Shown: positions 24,568 through 32,278 of the stretch, piece by piece
How positions within the stretch are numbered: position 1 is the stretch's first letter
Layout of the letters: every line of letters starts with the position of its first letter
Virus record (IMG/VR): IMGVR_UViG_3300046007_002820
Span: 1 to 64,000 of that record
Direction: 5' to 3' (one strand)
DNA from: a virus
DNA length: 64,000 nucleotides
Position numbers and translations under genes: made by a program
Notes under the pieces: generated by a model
The model's input: only the letters and a program-made list of their open reading frames with translations
Told to the model about the DNA's origin: nothing
Database searches by the model: none

Positions 24568-24992
24568 AAAGAGTCTTATATGAACATAAACACGCTCGCT
24601 GGCTAAAGATTGAATCGACCGAAGAAGGTCCCGACCGGTGGGGAAAAACCCAACACAAATGGTGGATCGAAGGATACTATTCCAAAGATAGAGGGATTGG
24701 GGAATTAGTCTTTGTGAATAACGAAGATCGCGATGCGCCGATTTTTGTAGTCATCGTAGATTATAATACCGCAGATTCTTACACTTCAGATTGTGGTAAG
24801 TATTCGGTGATCGATGCATTCTCAACTCGAGAAAAGGCTGAGGCTCTGGTCGAAATTATGGAAACTTCGGATTCAGAACCGTTTTCATATGTCAACGATT
24901 TTGGTGAGACTATCAAGGTAGGCTGGTCACCGTGGGTCGGTTATTTTGAAACGATCAATCATACGTCGGTTTATAAAGTGAATTCGCTGTAA
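24564..24992 (+). CDS. Early protein, unknown
   Basis: 142 residues from ATG 24564, which overlaps the previous stop (ATGA); a longer frame from 24531 would overlap the preceding gene further without a ribosome site. Contains W-W and several aromatic clusters (KTQHKWWIEGYY) and an acidic central strand. It lies directly before an RNA ligase gene, in the same operon. Function unknown. Confidence 0.55.
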   Translation: MKRVLYEHKHARWLKIESTEEGPDRWGKTQHKWWIEGYYSKDRGIGELVFVNNEDRDAPIFVVIVDYNTADSYTSDCGKYSVIDAFSTREKAEALVEIMETSDSEPFSYVNDFGETIKVGWSPWVGYFETINHTSVYKVNSL

Positions 24993-25000
24993 AGGAGCTT

Positions 25001-26011
25001 ATGATGCACAAGTTTCCATCTATCGAGCAATTTTCGAACTGTATTCGAACCGTAAAAGAACGTGTTCGCTGGCAGGGCAAAGATGCCGACGGTAATCCGA
25101 TTTACGATGATACTGTCACTCTTCCGAAAATTCGATTCCGCGGAACTGTGAAGATTCACGGGACCAATGCTGCGATTCATTTCAATCGTGCAATTGGTGA
25201 AATCAACTACCAGTCCCGCGAACGAGTCCTCACGCTAGAGCAGGACAATTGCGGTTTCATGCTCCACATGAAGCAACACGAAGAACTGCTGTGGGAAATG
25301 ACCGAATATCTTTGGGACGATGGCTTCATCGATGAACTCGTTGTCTACGGAGAATGGTGCGGTAAAGGTATTCAGAAAGGCGTAGCTGTCAACGAACTCG
25401 ATAAGATGTTCGTTGCATTTGCCATCTATCAGGTTGGTTCGGGCTGGGTGAAGATGTCTTCGGAAGAAGCTCGAGATTTTCGATTCGAAGAAGCTCGAAT
25501 CTTCAACATCATGGATTTTCCGACTTGGGAGATTACGGTAGATTTTGCACAACCCGAACTGGTTCAAAACAAACTCATTGCCATCACTGAAGAAGTTGAA
25601 CGCCAATGTCCTGTCGGCAAATTCTTCGGCGTCGAGGGCATCGGTGAAGGTGTAGTCTGGACGCCAATTAAGAATCATACCGGAGCGCCGCCATTCAAAG
25701 TGAAGGGTGAGAAGCATTCTGTATCTAAGGTAAAGTCTCTGGCTCCTGTTGATCTTGAAGCGATTCAGAATGCTCAGAAGTTCGTAGAAGAAGTCGTGAC
25801 CGAAGCTCGTCTGGAACAAGGTCTTTGGTGGCTAGAACATGAGGCTCTCAAGCCTATCGCTCCGACTTCCACTGGCGACTTTATTCGTTGGGTCTATAAC
25901 GATATCATGAAGGAAGAAGAAACTCGAATTGTAGAAGCTCAAATTGATCCAAAGAAGATTGGTGCACTTGTTGCGAATGCTGCTCGACCCTGGTTTCTGA
26001 AAAGGTTGTGA
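25001..26011 (+). CDS. RNA ligase, T4 Rnl2-like
   Basis: 336 residues. Nucleotidyltransferase motifs in order: motif I KIHGTN (adenylated Lys near residue 48), EWCGKGIQ (motif III region near 121), VAFAIY (IIIa), VEGIGEGVVW (IV) and FKVKGEKHS (V). It joins RNA ends or nicks in duplex RNA through an adenylated enzyme. T4 Rnl2 is 334 residues, an excellent length match. A second, different RNA ligase and a polynucleotide kinase lie 3-4 kb downstream, forming a split RNA-repair set. Start ATG 25001 follows AAGGAG. Confidence 0.85.
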   Translation: MMHKFPSIEQFSNCIRTVKERVRWQGKDADGNPIYDDTVTLPKIRFRGTVKIHGTNAAIHFNRAIGEINYQSRERVLTLEQDNCGFMLHMKQHEELLWEMTEYLWDDGFIDELVVYGEWCGKGIQKGVAVNELDKMFVAFAIYQVGSGWVKMSSEEARDFRFEEARIFNIMDFPTWEITVDFAQPELVQNKLIAITEEVERQCPVGKFFGVEGIGEGVVWTPIKNHTGAPPFKVKGEKHSVSKVKSLAPVDLEAIQNAQKFVEEVVTEARLEQGLWWLEHEALKPIAPTSTGDFIRWVYNDIMKEEETRIVEAQIDPKKIGALVANAARPWFLKRL

Positions 26012-26058
26012 GGTTATAGTTTAAGTATAATCTATCCGGTCTAGGAGAAAATTATACC

Positions 26059-26087
26059 TTTACATTATCCTCATCTTGAGGTATAGT
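26059..26087 (+). promoter_or_regulatory. Early promoter with palindrome in the spacer
   Basis: TTTACA (26059-26064), 17-nt spacer, TATAGT (26082-26087). The spacer holds the palindrome CCTCA-TCT-TGAGG (26069-26081), a possible operator. The interval 26012-26111 has no other coding signal. Confidence 0.75.
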
Positions 26088-26111
26088 AGGTCTAAAGATA
26101 GGAGAAATTAG

Positions 26112-26522
26112 ATGGCTGATCTGAGCGATTTTGTTGGCGAATATATCTTCACGCTTATTCCAGATTGTAGCGAAGTTCACCAAACAGATGCGACGGTAGT
26201 TTCGTTTGGGTTGGATAATATGGTCATCTTCGTACATGAAAATCCTTCTGATGGATACAGAAGTCATGTTGGTGATGTTGTCGTTGCCGGTCTGGCAGAC
26301 TGTTCGAAAGTTCATAATCGCATTCTTCCAGTCAATCAATATGTGATTTGTGAATTTTCTGATTCGTGTGACGAAGATATTTTGCGAATTAGATCAGCGA
26401 AAACAGGATTGTTGATTTTCATAATTGGAACTGATAGTGCGGATGATTACTATCCGTGTTTCGTTTGGACCTATTATCCGGAAAATTTAGATGCTAATCA
26501 GGAGATGAATGAAAATGCCTAA
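26112..26522 (+). CDS. Acidic early protein, unknown
   Basis: 136 residues, strongly acidic, mostly beta, with YIFTLIPDCSEVHQTDATVV and five cysteines. AGGAG lies before the ATG. Acidic early phage proteins often bind host nucleic-acid enzymes or mimic DNA; nothing in the sequence shows that here. Confidence 0.55.
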   Translation: MADLSDFVGEYIFTLIPDCSEVHQTDATVVSFGLDNMVIFVHENPSDGYRSHVGDVVVAGLADCSKVHNRILPVNQYVICEFSDSCDEDILRIRSAKTGLLIFIIGTDSADDYYPCFVWTYYPENLDANQEMNENA

Positions 26523-26853
26523 GACTTACGAAGAAATCATGGAATCTGATGAAGATTTTGTTGTCGATGAACTCATGAATTTGGGCTTTGCGAAGCTCTA
26601 TGCGTTATATGATACTGGCAATCCTAAGCCACGTCTAAGCTGGTGGGAACTGGCTAATGGCACCCAAATTTATCTTCACCTGTTTGAAAATGTCGCTAAG
26701 AAAGAGGGCGTATCTAGGTCCGAATGGATTAAAATCATGGGGCCATTTCGAACTCAATTCTGGCAGTATCCATTCGGTGGATTTTGGTTCTCGGTAACCA
26801 TTCTAAGCTGTCAGTTTGCACTCGATTATGATCCAGGGAGGTATTACGGATGA
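26509..26853 (+). CDS. Early protein, unknown
   Basis: 114 residues if started at ATG 26509; ATG 26515 is equally possible, both after AGGAG. A helical N-terminus (YEEIMESDEDFVVDELMNLG) is followed by an aromatic-rich C-terminal half. It overlaps the preceding gene by 14 bp and the next by 4 bp. No family recognised. Confidence 0.5.
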   Translation: MKMPKTYEEIMESDEDFVVDELMNLGFAKLYALYDTGNPKPRLSWWELANGTQIYLHLFENVAKKEGVSRSEWIKIMGPFRTQFWQYPFGGFWFSVTILSCQFALDYDPGRYYG

Positions 26854-27014
26854 TCATCCGTAAAGAATACGAATTTCCAGTTCTTGAAAAAGACGGCATC
26901 AAAGCTGTCGAACAAACTTGGCTAGAACTCAAGCGTAAACGTCGTGAAGAAGAACTGAGCGAGGCGGAGCTCGACTGGTTCGATTATGCAAACAACATCC
27001 TGTTAACAGCATGA
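26850..27014 (+). CDS. Small conserved-type early protein
   Basis: 54 residues, ATGA overlap with both neighbours. The charged helix ends in EAELDWFDYANNILL, a C-terminal pattern recalled from small T4-like phage proteins. Function unknown. Confidence 0.5.
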   Translation: MIIRKEYEFPVLEKDGIKAVEQTWLELKRKRREEELSEAELDWFDYANNILLTA

Positions 27015-27319
27015 CGAAGATAATCGCAGTAGCTCTGAATTTCGACGGTAATGTGATTTCTTTACCACCGCCGAACCGACATCACAATTTGATGTGGCTT
27101 GCTCATATTTTAGGATTGAATCCGAACAGGGCTGAACAAGGTTTCATCGATGAGTGCGGATTGTTTTGGAATCGTAAAGATGCAGCCGAAGAAGTTCTTT
27201 CAACAGGCCAGGTGAAATCTTTGATCGCCCGGCCGAATTTGTATTCTGAAGATTTGTTCGATGGCGGAGCCAATCTTCCTTCGTATGAAGAGTTGAGAAA
27301 GTTTCTATGCGGGAACTAA
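27011..27319 (+). CDS. Conserved small phage protein
   Basis: 102 residues. IIAVALNFDGNVISLPPPNR, GFIDECGLFWNRKDAAEEVL and GQVKSLI follow the pattern of a short phage family (GFIxxxGxFxxRxeAaxxA...GQ) widespread in tailed phages without known role. Ends EDLF. Coupled to the previous gene by 4 bp. Confidence 0.6.
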   Translation: MTKIIAVALNFDGNVISLPPPNRHHNLMWLAHILGLNPNRAEQGFIDECGLFWNRKDAAEEVLSTGQVKSLIARPNLYSEDLFDGGANLPSYEELRKFLCGN

Positions 27320-27573
27320 ATCCGTTCAAATATCATGATCGGATTGGTCTAGATTTTCGGACTGGCCGAAGCAAAATGTTGGAGCCTGTAGAACGTCCGG
27401 GCTGGCCAACATTACATATCATGAAGACCATCGTCGGCGATAAATATCTCAGATTTGTTTTGAGAAATAAACGAAAACCTTACGAAAAATATAGACGAGA
27501 TCGAAGAATCAAGAGATTAAGATGGAATATACTACCAACTTTAACACTGACTATGCGGCGTCATGATGACTGA
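27307..27573 (+). CDS. Basic early protein, unknown
   Basis: 88 residues, very basic in its second half (RNKRKPYEKYRRDRRIKRLR), likely contacting nucleic acid. Overlaps the previous gene by 13 bp and the next by 11 bp. No motif recognised. Confidence 0.5.
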   Translation: MRELNPFKYHDRIGLDFRTGRSKMLEPVERPGWPTLHIMKTIVGDKYLRFVLRNKRKPYEKYRRDRRIKRLRWNILPTLTLTMRRHDD

Positions 27574-27733
27574 CCAATTTCGAGTAATTGTAGAACTCTG
27601 GAAGAAGAACAAGAAAACTGGAGAAGCTCGATTCGCTGATTTCAACGCAGCTCGACGATTCATGCTTTGGTATCGCGACGTCTATAGAGCAGAACCAAAC
27701 ACATACCTGAAAGGTCCGTATCCGCCAATTTAG
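27563..27733 (+). CDS. Small early protein, unknown
   Basis: 56 residues (55 from the second ATG). A helix with RVIVELWKKNKKTGEARFAD and a FMLWYRDVYR segment, ending in a Pro-rich tail. Overlaps the preceding frame. Its last codons overlap, tail to tail, a minus-strand frame. Confidence 0.5.
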   Translation: MMTDQFRVIVELWKKNKKTGEARFADFNAARRFMLWYRDVYRAEPNTYLKGPYPPI

Positions 27734-27927
27734 ACTATTGTCAATCTTGATCCCGAAGAGCAAACTCTATATTTGATCGCTTGAGGTTGACAACCGACTC
27801 TAGGATTCATGTAATTAGATTCCCATTGTGGAATTCTATCAGGAGATACTGTCTTAGATGGTTCACTTGGTTGCGCTAAGTTTATATGCAGTATAGTTGC
27901 GATCAACTTGAAAAATTCAGAAACCAT
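27730..27927 (-). CDS. Possible exported small protein (antisense gene)
   Basis: 65 codons on the minus strand, ATG at 27927 with GGAG nine bases upstream. The N-terminus (FFKLIATILHINLAQ) reads like a weak signal peptide, followed by a polar body with two cysteines (GCQPQ and RVCSSGSR) that could pair in the periplasm. It fills the 27734-27950 interval, which has no plus-strand gene. Frame, ribosome site and composition support coding; no close family is certain. Confidence 0.45.
   Translation of the reverse strand: MVSEFFKLIATILHINLAQPSEPSKTVSPDRIPQWESNYMNPRVGCQPQAIKYRVCSSGSRLTIV
27787..27815 (+). promoter_or_regulatory. Near-consensus sigma70 promoter
   Basis: TTGACA (27787-27792), 17-nt spacer, TGTAAT (27810-27815): the only perfect TTGACA -35 noticed in the window. 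It lies antisense within the minus-strand frame at 27730-27927 and would drive the gene at 27951 with a long leader. Confidence 0.55.
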
Positions 27928-27950
27928 AAGAGGAATCTCCGGTAAAGAAA

Positions 27951-28349
27951 ATGCTTAAGCAATATCTATTTAAGATCTGGTTGTGGATTGGTGAGAAGTA
28001 TTTCGTCGAACAGTATAAGAATACCTCCATGTATTATTTCGTGAGGGATCAGGCGCGCGCCGCAAGAAATTTAGACATTGAAGAAGAGTTCAAAACGGCG
28101 AAACCTATTCTTTCTAAACCGAAGAAGAAATCGATTTCAAATGAACAGCTCATTCAAAAGCCTCGCTTTGGTGTAGGTACAGTCCCGCTCGAGAAATATG
28201 TTCCTACTGCTTTGGGATCAACTGCGCCAACCATTCATCTGTTCGGAGCAGCAAAACAATCGGAACCGCATCCAGACGAACAGGCAATTCAAGCAGAATT
28301 CCAACGTCAACAAATCTATAAAAAGCATGGTGTTCACGTCGATTCCTGA
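27951..28349 (+). CDS. Hypothetical protein
   Basis: 132 residues. An aromatic, amphipathic N-terminus (LKQYLFKIWLWIGEKYFVEQY) may contact the membrane; the middle is Lys-rich and the end Gln-rich. The ATG lacks a strong ribosome site. No family recognised. Confidence 0.5.
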   Translation: MLKQYLFKIWLWIGEKYFVEQYKNTSMYYFVRDQARAARNLDIEEEFKTAKPILSKPKKKSISNEQLIQKPRFGVGTVPLEKYVPTALGSTAPTIHLFGAAKQSEPHPDEQAIQAEFQRQQIYKKHGVHVDS

Positions 28350-28359
28350 TAGATATCGC

Positions 28360-28388
28360 TTTACATTCTCTTAGATTCATATTAGAGT
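28360..28388 (+). promoter_or_regulatory. Early sigma70-like promoter
   Basis: TTTACA (28360-28365), 17-nt spacer, TAGAGT (28383-28388), followed by a GGAGG ribosome site. Drives the ArfA-like gene and the RNA ligase operon. Confidence 0.65.
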
Positions 28389-28414
28389 GAATTTCTGGAA
28401 TGGAGGAAAGCGAA

Positions 28415-28546
28415 ATGAAATCTGGATCTATTCGTAATCCGATCGCGCGAGCTTTACGCTCGCCGCATTTGCGTAAGCAGGTGATCAAGCCGAAGAAGGG
28501 TCCAGGCTCTTATGATCGCCGCAACAAGAAAGATGAATCTGAATGA
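28415..28546 (+). CDS. ArfA-like ribosome-rescue peptide
   Basis: 43 residues. NPIARALRSPHLRKQV followed by KKGPGSYDRR matches the core of alternative ribosome-rescue factor A (bacterial pattern: N.I..AL...P.FR..V...KKGKGSY.RK). ArfA recruits release factor 2 to ribosomes stalled at the end of truncated mRNA. It has its own promoter and a strong ribosome site, and stands upstream of RNA ligase and kinase genes. The gene ends in a normal stop. No transmembrane tail is present. Confidence 0.7.
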   Translation: MKSGSIRNPIARALRSPHLRKQVIKPKKGPGSYDRRNKKDESE

Positions 28547-28935
28547 AAGTTTCAATCGGTCCATATTCTAGGAAGAGTGGAACGCGTCGTGTGAATGTTC
28601 ACATCGATGACTCCGATATCTGGAATCTTGACCATACTCTAGCGTTGATCATTCTTCCCGCTCTTCAGAAGATGAAAGATGCGAAGAAGGGAGCTCCATT
28701 CGTAGATGATGAAGATGTTCCTTTCGAGCTTCGATCCATCAACGCCAAATCGAAAGAAAACGAGTGGGATATCGACGAATTTTGGTTCGATCGTTGGGAT
28801 CATGTGATTCAGGTGATGATTGACGGATTTTCTGAAATTGTCAACGATGGTGTAAATGACCATACTGTCGATGACAAGAAGGTTCGTGATGGTCTTCGTC
28901 TGTTCGGAAAATATTTTCGTGGCCTATGGTGTTAA
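28543..28935 (+). CDS. Conserved phage protein of unknown function
   Basis: 130 residues, overlapping the ArfA-like gene by 4 bp. Patterns WNLDHTLALIILPALQKMKD, GAPFVDDEDVP and a final LRLFGKYFRGLW are typical of a protein conserved in many tailed phages and never assigned a role. Fold likely all-helical. Position in an RNA-repair operon may be coincidental. Confidence 0.7.
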   Translation: MKVSIGPYSRKSGTRRVNVHIDDSDIWNLDHTLALIILPALQKMKDAKKGAPFVDDEDVPFELRSINAKSKENEWDIDEFWFDRWDHVIQVMIDGFSEIVNDGVNDHTVDDKKVRDGLRLFGKYFRGLWC

Positions 28936-28952
28936 TATAGAGGATTGTGGAC

Positions 28953-30149
28953 ATGAAATATGAATTTCCTCTCATCACTGATGTAGAGCAAGTTCGGGCT
29001 GCTGTAAAAGGCAGGCCTGAATTCATCGAAGCAGTTCGAGATCATTACACGATCTTCAACTACGTCGTATCTCTTCCGGATACATTCCCGCCTGTGAACA
29101 GTGAAGAAGAAGCGATTCTTCGTGAATGTCGCGGGATCGCGTTCTGCAACTATACCGGTAAAGTCCTGAACAGGAAATTCCACAAGTTCTTCAATCTCGC
29201 AGAACGAGAAGAAACTCGTCCGGAGAATGTGGATTTCTCGAGGTCGCATAAGATCATCGAGAAGCTTGATGGCTCTATGATTACGCCGATTCTTATCGAC
29301 AACGAGCTTCAGTGGCATACCAAGATGGGCAAGACTGAGATTGCCGATCAGGCTGCGACTTGGGCCGCTGAACATCCTAACTACGAACAATTCGCTCGCG
29401 CTTATCTGGCTCACAAAAGAACACCAATATTTGAATGGTGCTCAAGAGATAATCAGGTTGTCATTGAACACGAAACTCCGAGACTTGTGTTGTTGGCCGC
29501 TCGGTATAATAGATCCGGGGAATATATCCCGAGATGGGAATTGAAACACGATGCTGAGGTTTTTGATATAGATCTAGTCAGAGAGTTCGATTACTCGCAA
29601 ATCGCCAACACGGAAGAAATCTGTGAACTTGTTCGGCAATGGACCGATGCTGAAGGTATCGTGATTTCGTTCGACGACGGTCACAAGATCAAAGTGAAAG
29701 CAGACTGGTATGTTCAGCTTCACCGCACCAAGGAAAAGATCAAGAGTGAGCGTCATATCATTTCGCTGATTTGTGAAAATCTAGTCGACGATCTTCTACC
29801 TGCTCTACAAGAAGTCGATAAGGAAATGGTGCTTCGGTATCAACACGAGTTCAACAAAATGGCTAACGATTGGACTCAGAATCTGACGCGAGTAATCAGC
29901 GCTGCTCAGACGAAACGCCTGACGCGTAAAGAATTCGCGCTGGATGTTGTGTCAGAATTCCCGCCGATTGTTCAATCGGTGCTTTACAAATGCTTCGAAG
30001 TAGGGTATGATGAGCTTCAATTCACTGTGTTCAAGGAACTGGTTGGGCTCATGGCTAGGAATTCTGCTCATACGCGGAACTTCGAAAAGCTCAAGGCTCA
30101 ATTGTTTCCGAGATTGGTTTATGCAAGGAAGGAGATTCTAGATGTCTGA
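28953..30149 (+). CDS. rnlA: RNA ligase, T4 Rnl1-like (tRNA repair)
   Basis: 398 residues from ATG 28953, nine bases after AGAGG; GTG 28947 is too close. Motif I IIEKLDGS (adenylated Lys near residue 107) is preceded by the Rnl1-typical RECRGIAF...KFHKFFNL. Motif IIIa is EWCSRDNQVVI, motif IV DAEGIVISF and motif V HKIKVKADWY. T4 Rnl1 (374 residues) seals tRNA cut by host anticodon nuclease. The kinase that prepares ends overlaps its stop by 8 bp, strongly suggesting the same repair role here. Confidence 0.85.
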   Translation: MKYEFPLITDVEQVRAAVKGRPEFIEAVRDHYTIFNYVVSLPDTFPPVNSEEEAILRECRGIAFCNYTGKVLNRKFHKFFNLAEREETRPENVDFSRSHKIIEKLDGSMITPILIDNELQWHTKMGKTEIADQAATWAAEHPNYEQFARAYLAHKRTPIFEWCSRDNQVVIEHETPRLVLLAARYNRSGEYIPRWELKHDAEVFDIDLVREFDYSQIANTEEICELVRQWTDAEGIVISFDDGHKIKVKADWYVQLHRTKEKIKSERHIISLICENLVDDLLPALQEVDKEMVLRYQHEFNKMANDWTQNLTRVISAAQTKRLTRKEFALDVVSEFPPIVQSVLYKCFEVGYDELQFTVFKELVGLMARNSAHTRNFEKLKAQLFPRLVYARKEILDV

Positions 30150-30669
30150 AGAAAAGCGTCGACCCATCTTTCTCATGATGGTCGGACTTCCGGCCTCGGG
30201 TAAGTCGACTCTGGTCGATATCCTGAAGGGTCCAAACGATGTCGTGCTCTCGACCGACAATTGGCTCGAAAATTATGCTAAGAACATCGGGCGCACGTAT
30301 AACGATGTGTTCACCAAAATGCCTGAAGCTTTCAAGGCTGCAGAAATGCATATGGGTTACGATCTGCAGGATGCCATCGCGCGCGGCTCGGATATCGTTT
30401 GGGATCAGACGAATTTGTATCCGAAGACTCGTAAGGCGAAGCTCGCGAAGATTCCCAAGCACTACGAAAAGATCTGCATCAACGTCGTGACGCCGGATCC
30501 TGATGAGTGGGAGCGCAGACTTCGGTCACGTCCGGGTAAGATCATTCCGCAGCATGTTCTGGACTCCATGTCCAAGAGCCTGGTTTATGCGACTCCCGAA
30601 GAAGGCTTCGATGTCGTCTTTACTGTCGATCCGAGCTCTATGCTGATCGGTTCGAGCGAAGAAACCTAA
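30142..30669 (+). CDS. pnk: Polynucleotide 5'-kinase (kinase domain only)
   Basis: 175 residues. Walker A GLPASGKST near residue 17, STDNWLENY and WDQTN follow the T4 polynucleotide kinase pattern; a basic RRLRSRPGKIIP segment forms the lid. It phosphorylates 5'-OH RNA ends for the adjacent ligase. The T4 enzyme also has a C-terminal 3'-phosphatase; that domain is absent, so 2',3'-cyclic ends must be healed by another protein. Confidence 0.75.
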   Translation: MSEEKRRPIFLMMVGLPASGKSTLVDILKGPNDVVLSTDNWLENYAKNIGRTYNDVFTKMPEAFKAAEMHMGYDLQDAIARGSDIVWDQTNLYPKTRKAKLAKIPKHYEKICINVVTPDPDEWERRLRSRPGKIIPQHVLDSMSKSLVYATPEEGFDVVFTVDPSSMLIGSSEET

Positions 30670-30677
30670 GTTATATC

Positions 30678-30869
30678 ATGGCGAAACAATTTCACGTAGA
30701 TTTTCGGAGAAAGAAACCAGAAGAGTCTGGTCTCGGAACACGATCGAAGATTTCAGGATCGATTGGGCAGGCTCTTCAGGGAGCTCAATCTGAAACAGCT
30801 GTGCAAATGTATCTTGCTCAGAAATATCCTGGGAATGTCATCACAATTATGAAACTGGAGTGGAAATGA
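30678..30869 (+). CDS. Small early protein, unknown
   Basis: 63 residues with a basic N-terminus (KQFHVDFRRKKPEESG) and a helical core. Eight bp after the kinase; overlaps the next start by 4 bp. The final VITIMKLEWK strand resembles small modified-finger phage proteins. Function unknown. Confidence 0.5.
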   Translation: MAKQFHVDFRRKKPEESGLGTRSKISGSIGQALQGAQSETAVQMYLAQKYPGNVITIMKLEWK

Positions 30870-30982
30870 AGAAAGACAATTGGTTGATCATCAACACGAT
30901 CGAATGGATCGGCGCGATTCTAGGATACGCGATCCTTTTGGCAGTCATTCCATACGCAATCTGGAGTTTCTTCTTTGGCTAA
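30866..30982 (+). CDS. Single-helix membrane protein
   Basis: 38 residues; residues ~13-36 form one transmembrane helix (IGAILGYAILLAVIPYAIWS). Coupled to the preceding gene by ATGA. Possible inner-membrane early protein; role unknown. Confidence 0.5.
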   Translation: MKKDNWLIINTIEWIGAILGYAILLAVIPYAIWSFFFG

Positions 30983-31154
30983 GTTCGCGAAAGACATTCG
31001 CCCACTGAATCCGGATCCTATCGGCCCTGCTCACATCTACTGGCCGAATGGAGCTCCAACAAGTCGCGCCCCAAAGAAAGGAATTTACGCAATTGGATAC
31101 AACAACGAACGCCTCTACGAATTTGGTGAATTCTTTAGTCAGCGTATGGGGTAA
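30975..31154 (+). CDS. Small protein starting at TTG
   Basis: 59 residues from TTG 30975, with GGAG eight bases upstream; no ATG is available. Sequence contains HIYWPNGAPTSRAPKKGIYA and ends FFSQRMG. Overlaps the membrane peptide by 8 bp and the glutaredoxin frame by 32 bp. Coding is plausible, function unknown. Confidence 0.4.
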   Translation: MAKFAKDIRPLNPDPIGPAHIYWPNGAPTSRAPKKGIYAIGYNNERLYEFGEFFSQRMG

Positions 31155-31356
31155 AGACAACTGCCCACGTTGCGAGAAAGCTAAACATCTTCTAGCGAAA
31201 CATGATATATCGTACAATTATTACAAACTCGGCAAAGATTTTGAAAGAGAAGAATTGTTGGAGTGCGCTCCTAACGCGAAAGAATTCCCGCAAATTTTTG
31301 TGAATGATTACAATATCGGCGGATATACAGAATTGGAAAAGCTTCTAAATGGGTAG
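31123..31356 (+). CDS. nrdC: Glutaredoxin
   Basis: About 77 residues if started at TTG 31123 (GTG 31126 possible; an ATG at 31048 would add 25 residues overlapping another gene and lacking family similarity). VWGKDNCPRCEKAKHLL holds the CxxC active site; FPQIFVNDYNIGGYTEL contains the cis-proline and glycine pair of glutaredoxins. It would re-reduce the NrdA C-terminal cysteines, as T4 NrdC does. Located far from nrdAB but just before the sugar cassette. Confidence 0.8.
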   Translation: MVNSLVSVWGKDNCPRCEKAKHLLAKHDISYNYYKLGKDFEREELLECAPNAKEFPQIFVNDYNIGGYTELEKLLNG

Positions 31357-32278
31357 AATTTTAGTAACAGGCAGCTCGGGATATATCGGTCGAGTTCTAG
31401 TTCGACGTCTGCAAGAACAGGGATTTACTGTAATCGCTGTCGATAGAAATCCCTTCGATCATAAGGTGATTACGGATGTCGAAACAAGACTGTTAGATTG
31501 CCTTTACATTCCACATGATATTCATCACGATAGCTACGATGCCATCGTGCATCTAGCAGCAGAAGATTTGATTTTACCTGGTCAGGAATATCCTGAACGG
31601 TATTATCTAAACAATGTCGCGAAACTTCAGGCTGTGCTTCACGATCGCATTCGAAATAAACCATTCATCTTCGCATCGTCAGCAGCTGTATATCATCCTA
31701 GATTCCCTGGAGTTGTATCTCCTAGAACTGTATACGGTCGGACGAAACTTCAAGGAGAAGAGTTCCTTCTCGACATGAAGCGCGCGAATCCCGATTTCAA
31801 GTTGGCGATTCTACGATTCTTCAACGTAGTCGGCGGCCATGAAGAACTCGGCCAGCCGGTCGATCAGCCGCATGTTTTGACTTCGATGCTTCGCGCTCGA
31901 GAAAAAAGTCAAGATTTTGTGATTCAAGGTGGAAACTACAGGACTCGAGATGGGACAGTCGTCCGAGATTACATCCATGTTCTAGATGTTTGCGATCACA
32001 TCATCGACAATATGATGTACATGCCTTCGTCTAACGATACTATCATTCAGGATGTTGGAACAGGGAAGGGTACGACTCTTCGTGAACTGTTCGAAGTCTT
32101 TGTTCATACTGTAGGTAAACGTATGCAGTGTGTCGAAGGACCTCGTCGGAGTTTCGAAGATCCTGAAGAGCTCATTGCGAATGCTAAGTTTATGGGTAAT
32201 CTAGAGCATTCATCTTTACAGAATATCATTGTAACAGCGACTAAGGCATATGAAAAAGCAACCACCATCACGAACTGA
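31349..32278 (+). CDS. NAD-dependent sugar epimerase/dehydratase (extended SDR)
   Basis: 309 residues. The Rossmann motif GSSGYIG near residue 7 binds NAD(P); SSAAVYHP gives the catalytic Ser region and YGRTKLQGE the YxxxK pair near residue 129. The C-terminus (RDYIHVLDVCDHI) is the usual sugar-nucleotide epimerase pattern. The substrate cannot be read; with a GmhA-like isomerase and heptose-kinase-like gene downstream, a nucleotide-heptose is a candidate, UDP-hexose the default alternative. Overlaps the glutaredoxin stop by 8 bp. Confidence 0.8.
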   Translation: MGRILVTGSSGYIGRVLVRRLQEQGFTVIAVDRNPFDHKVITDVETRLLDCLYIPHDIHHDSYDAIVHLAAEDLILPGQEYPERYYLNNVAKLQAVLHDRIRNKPFIFASSAAVYHPRFPGVVSPRTVYGRTKLQGEEFLLDMKRANPDFKLAILRFFNVVGGHEELGQPVDQPHVLTSMLRAREKSQDFVIQGGNYRTRDGTVVRDYIHVLDVCDHIIDNMMYMPSSNDTIIQDVGTGKGTTLRELFEVFVHTVGKRMQCVEGPRRSFEDPEELIANAKFMGNLEHSSLQNIIVTATKAYEKATTITN

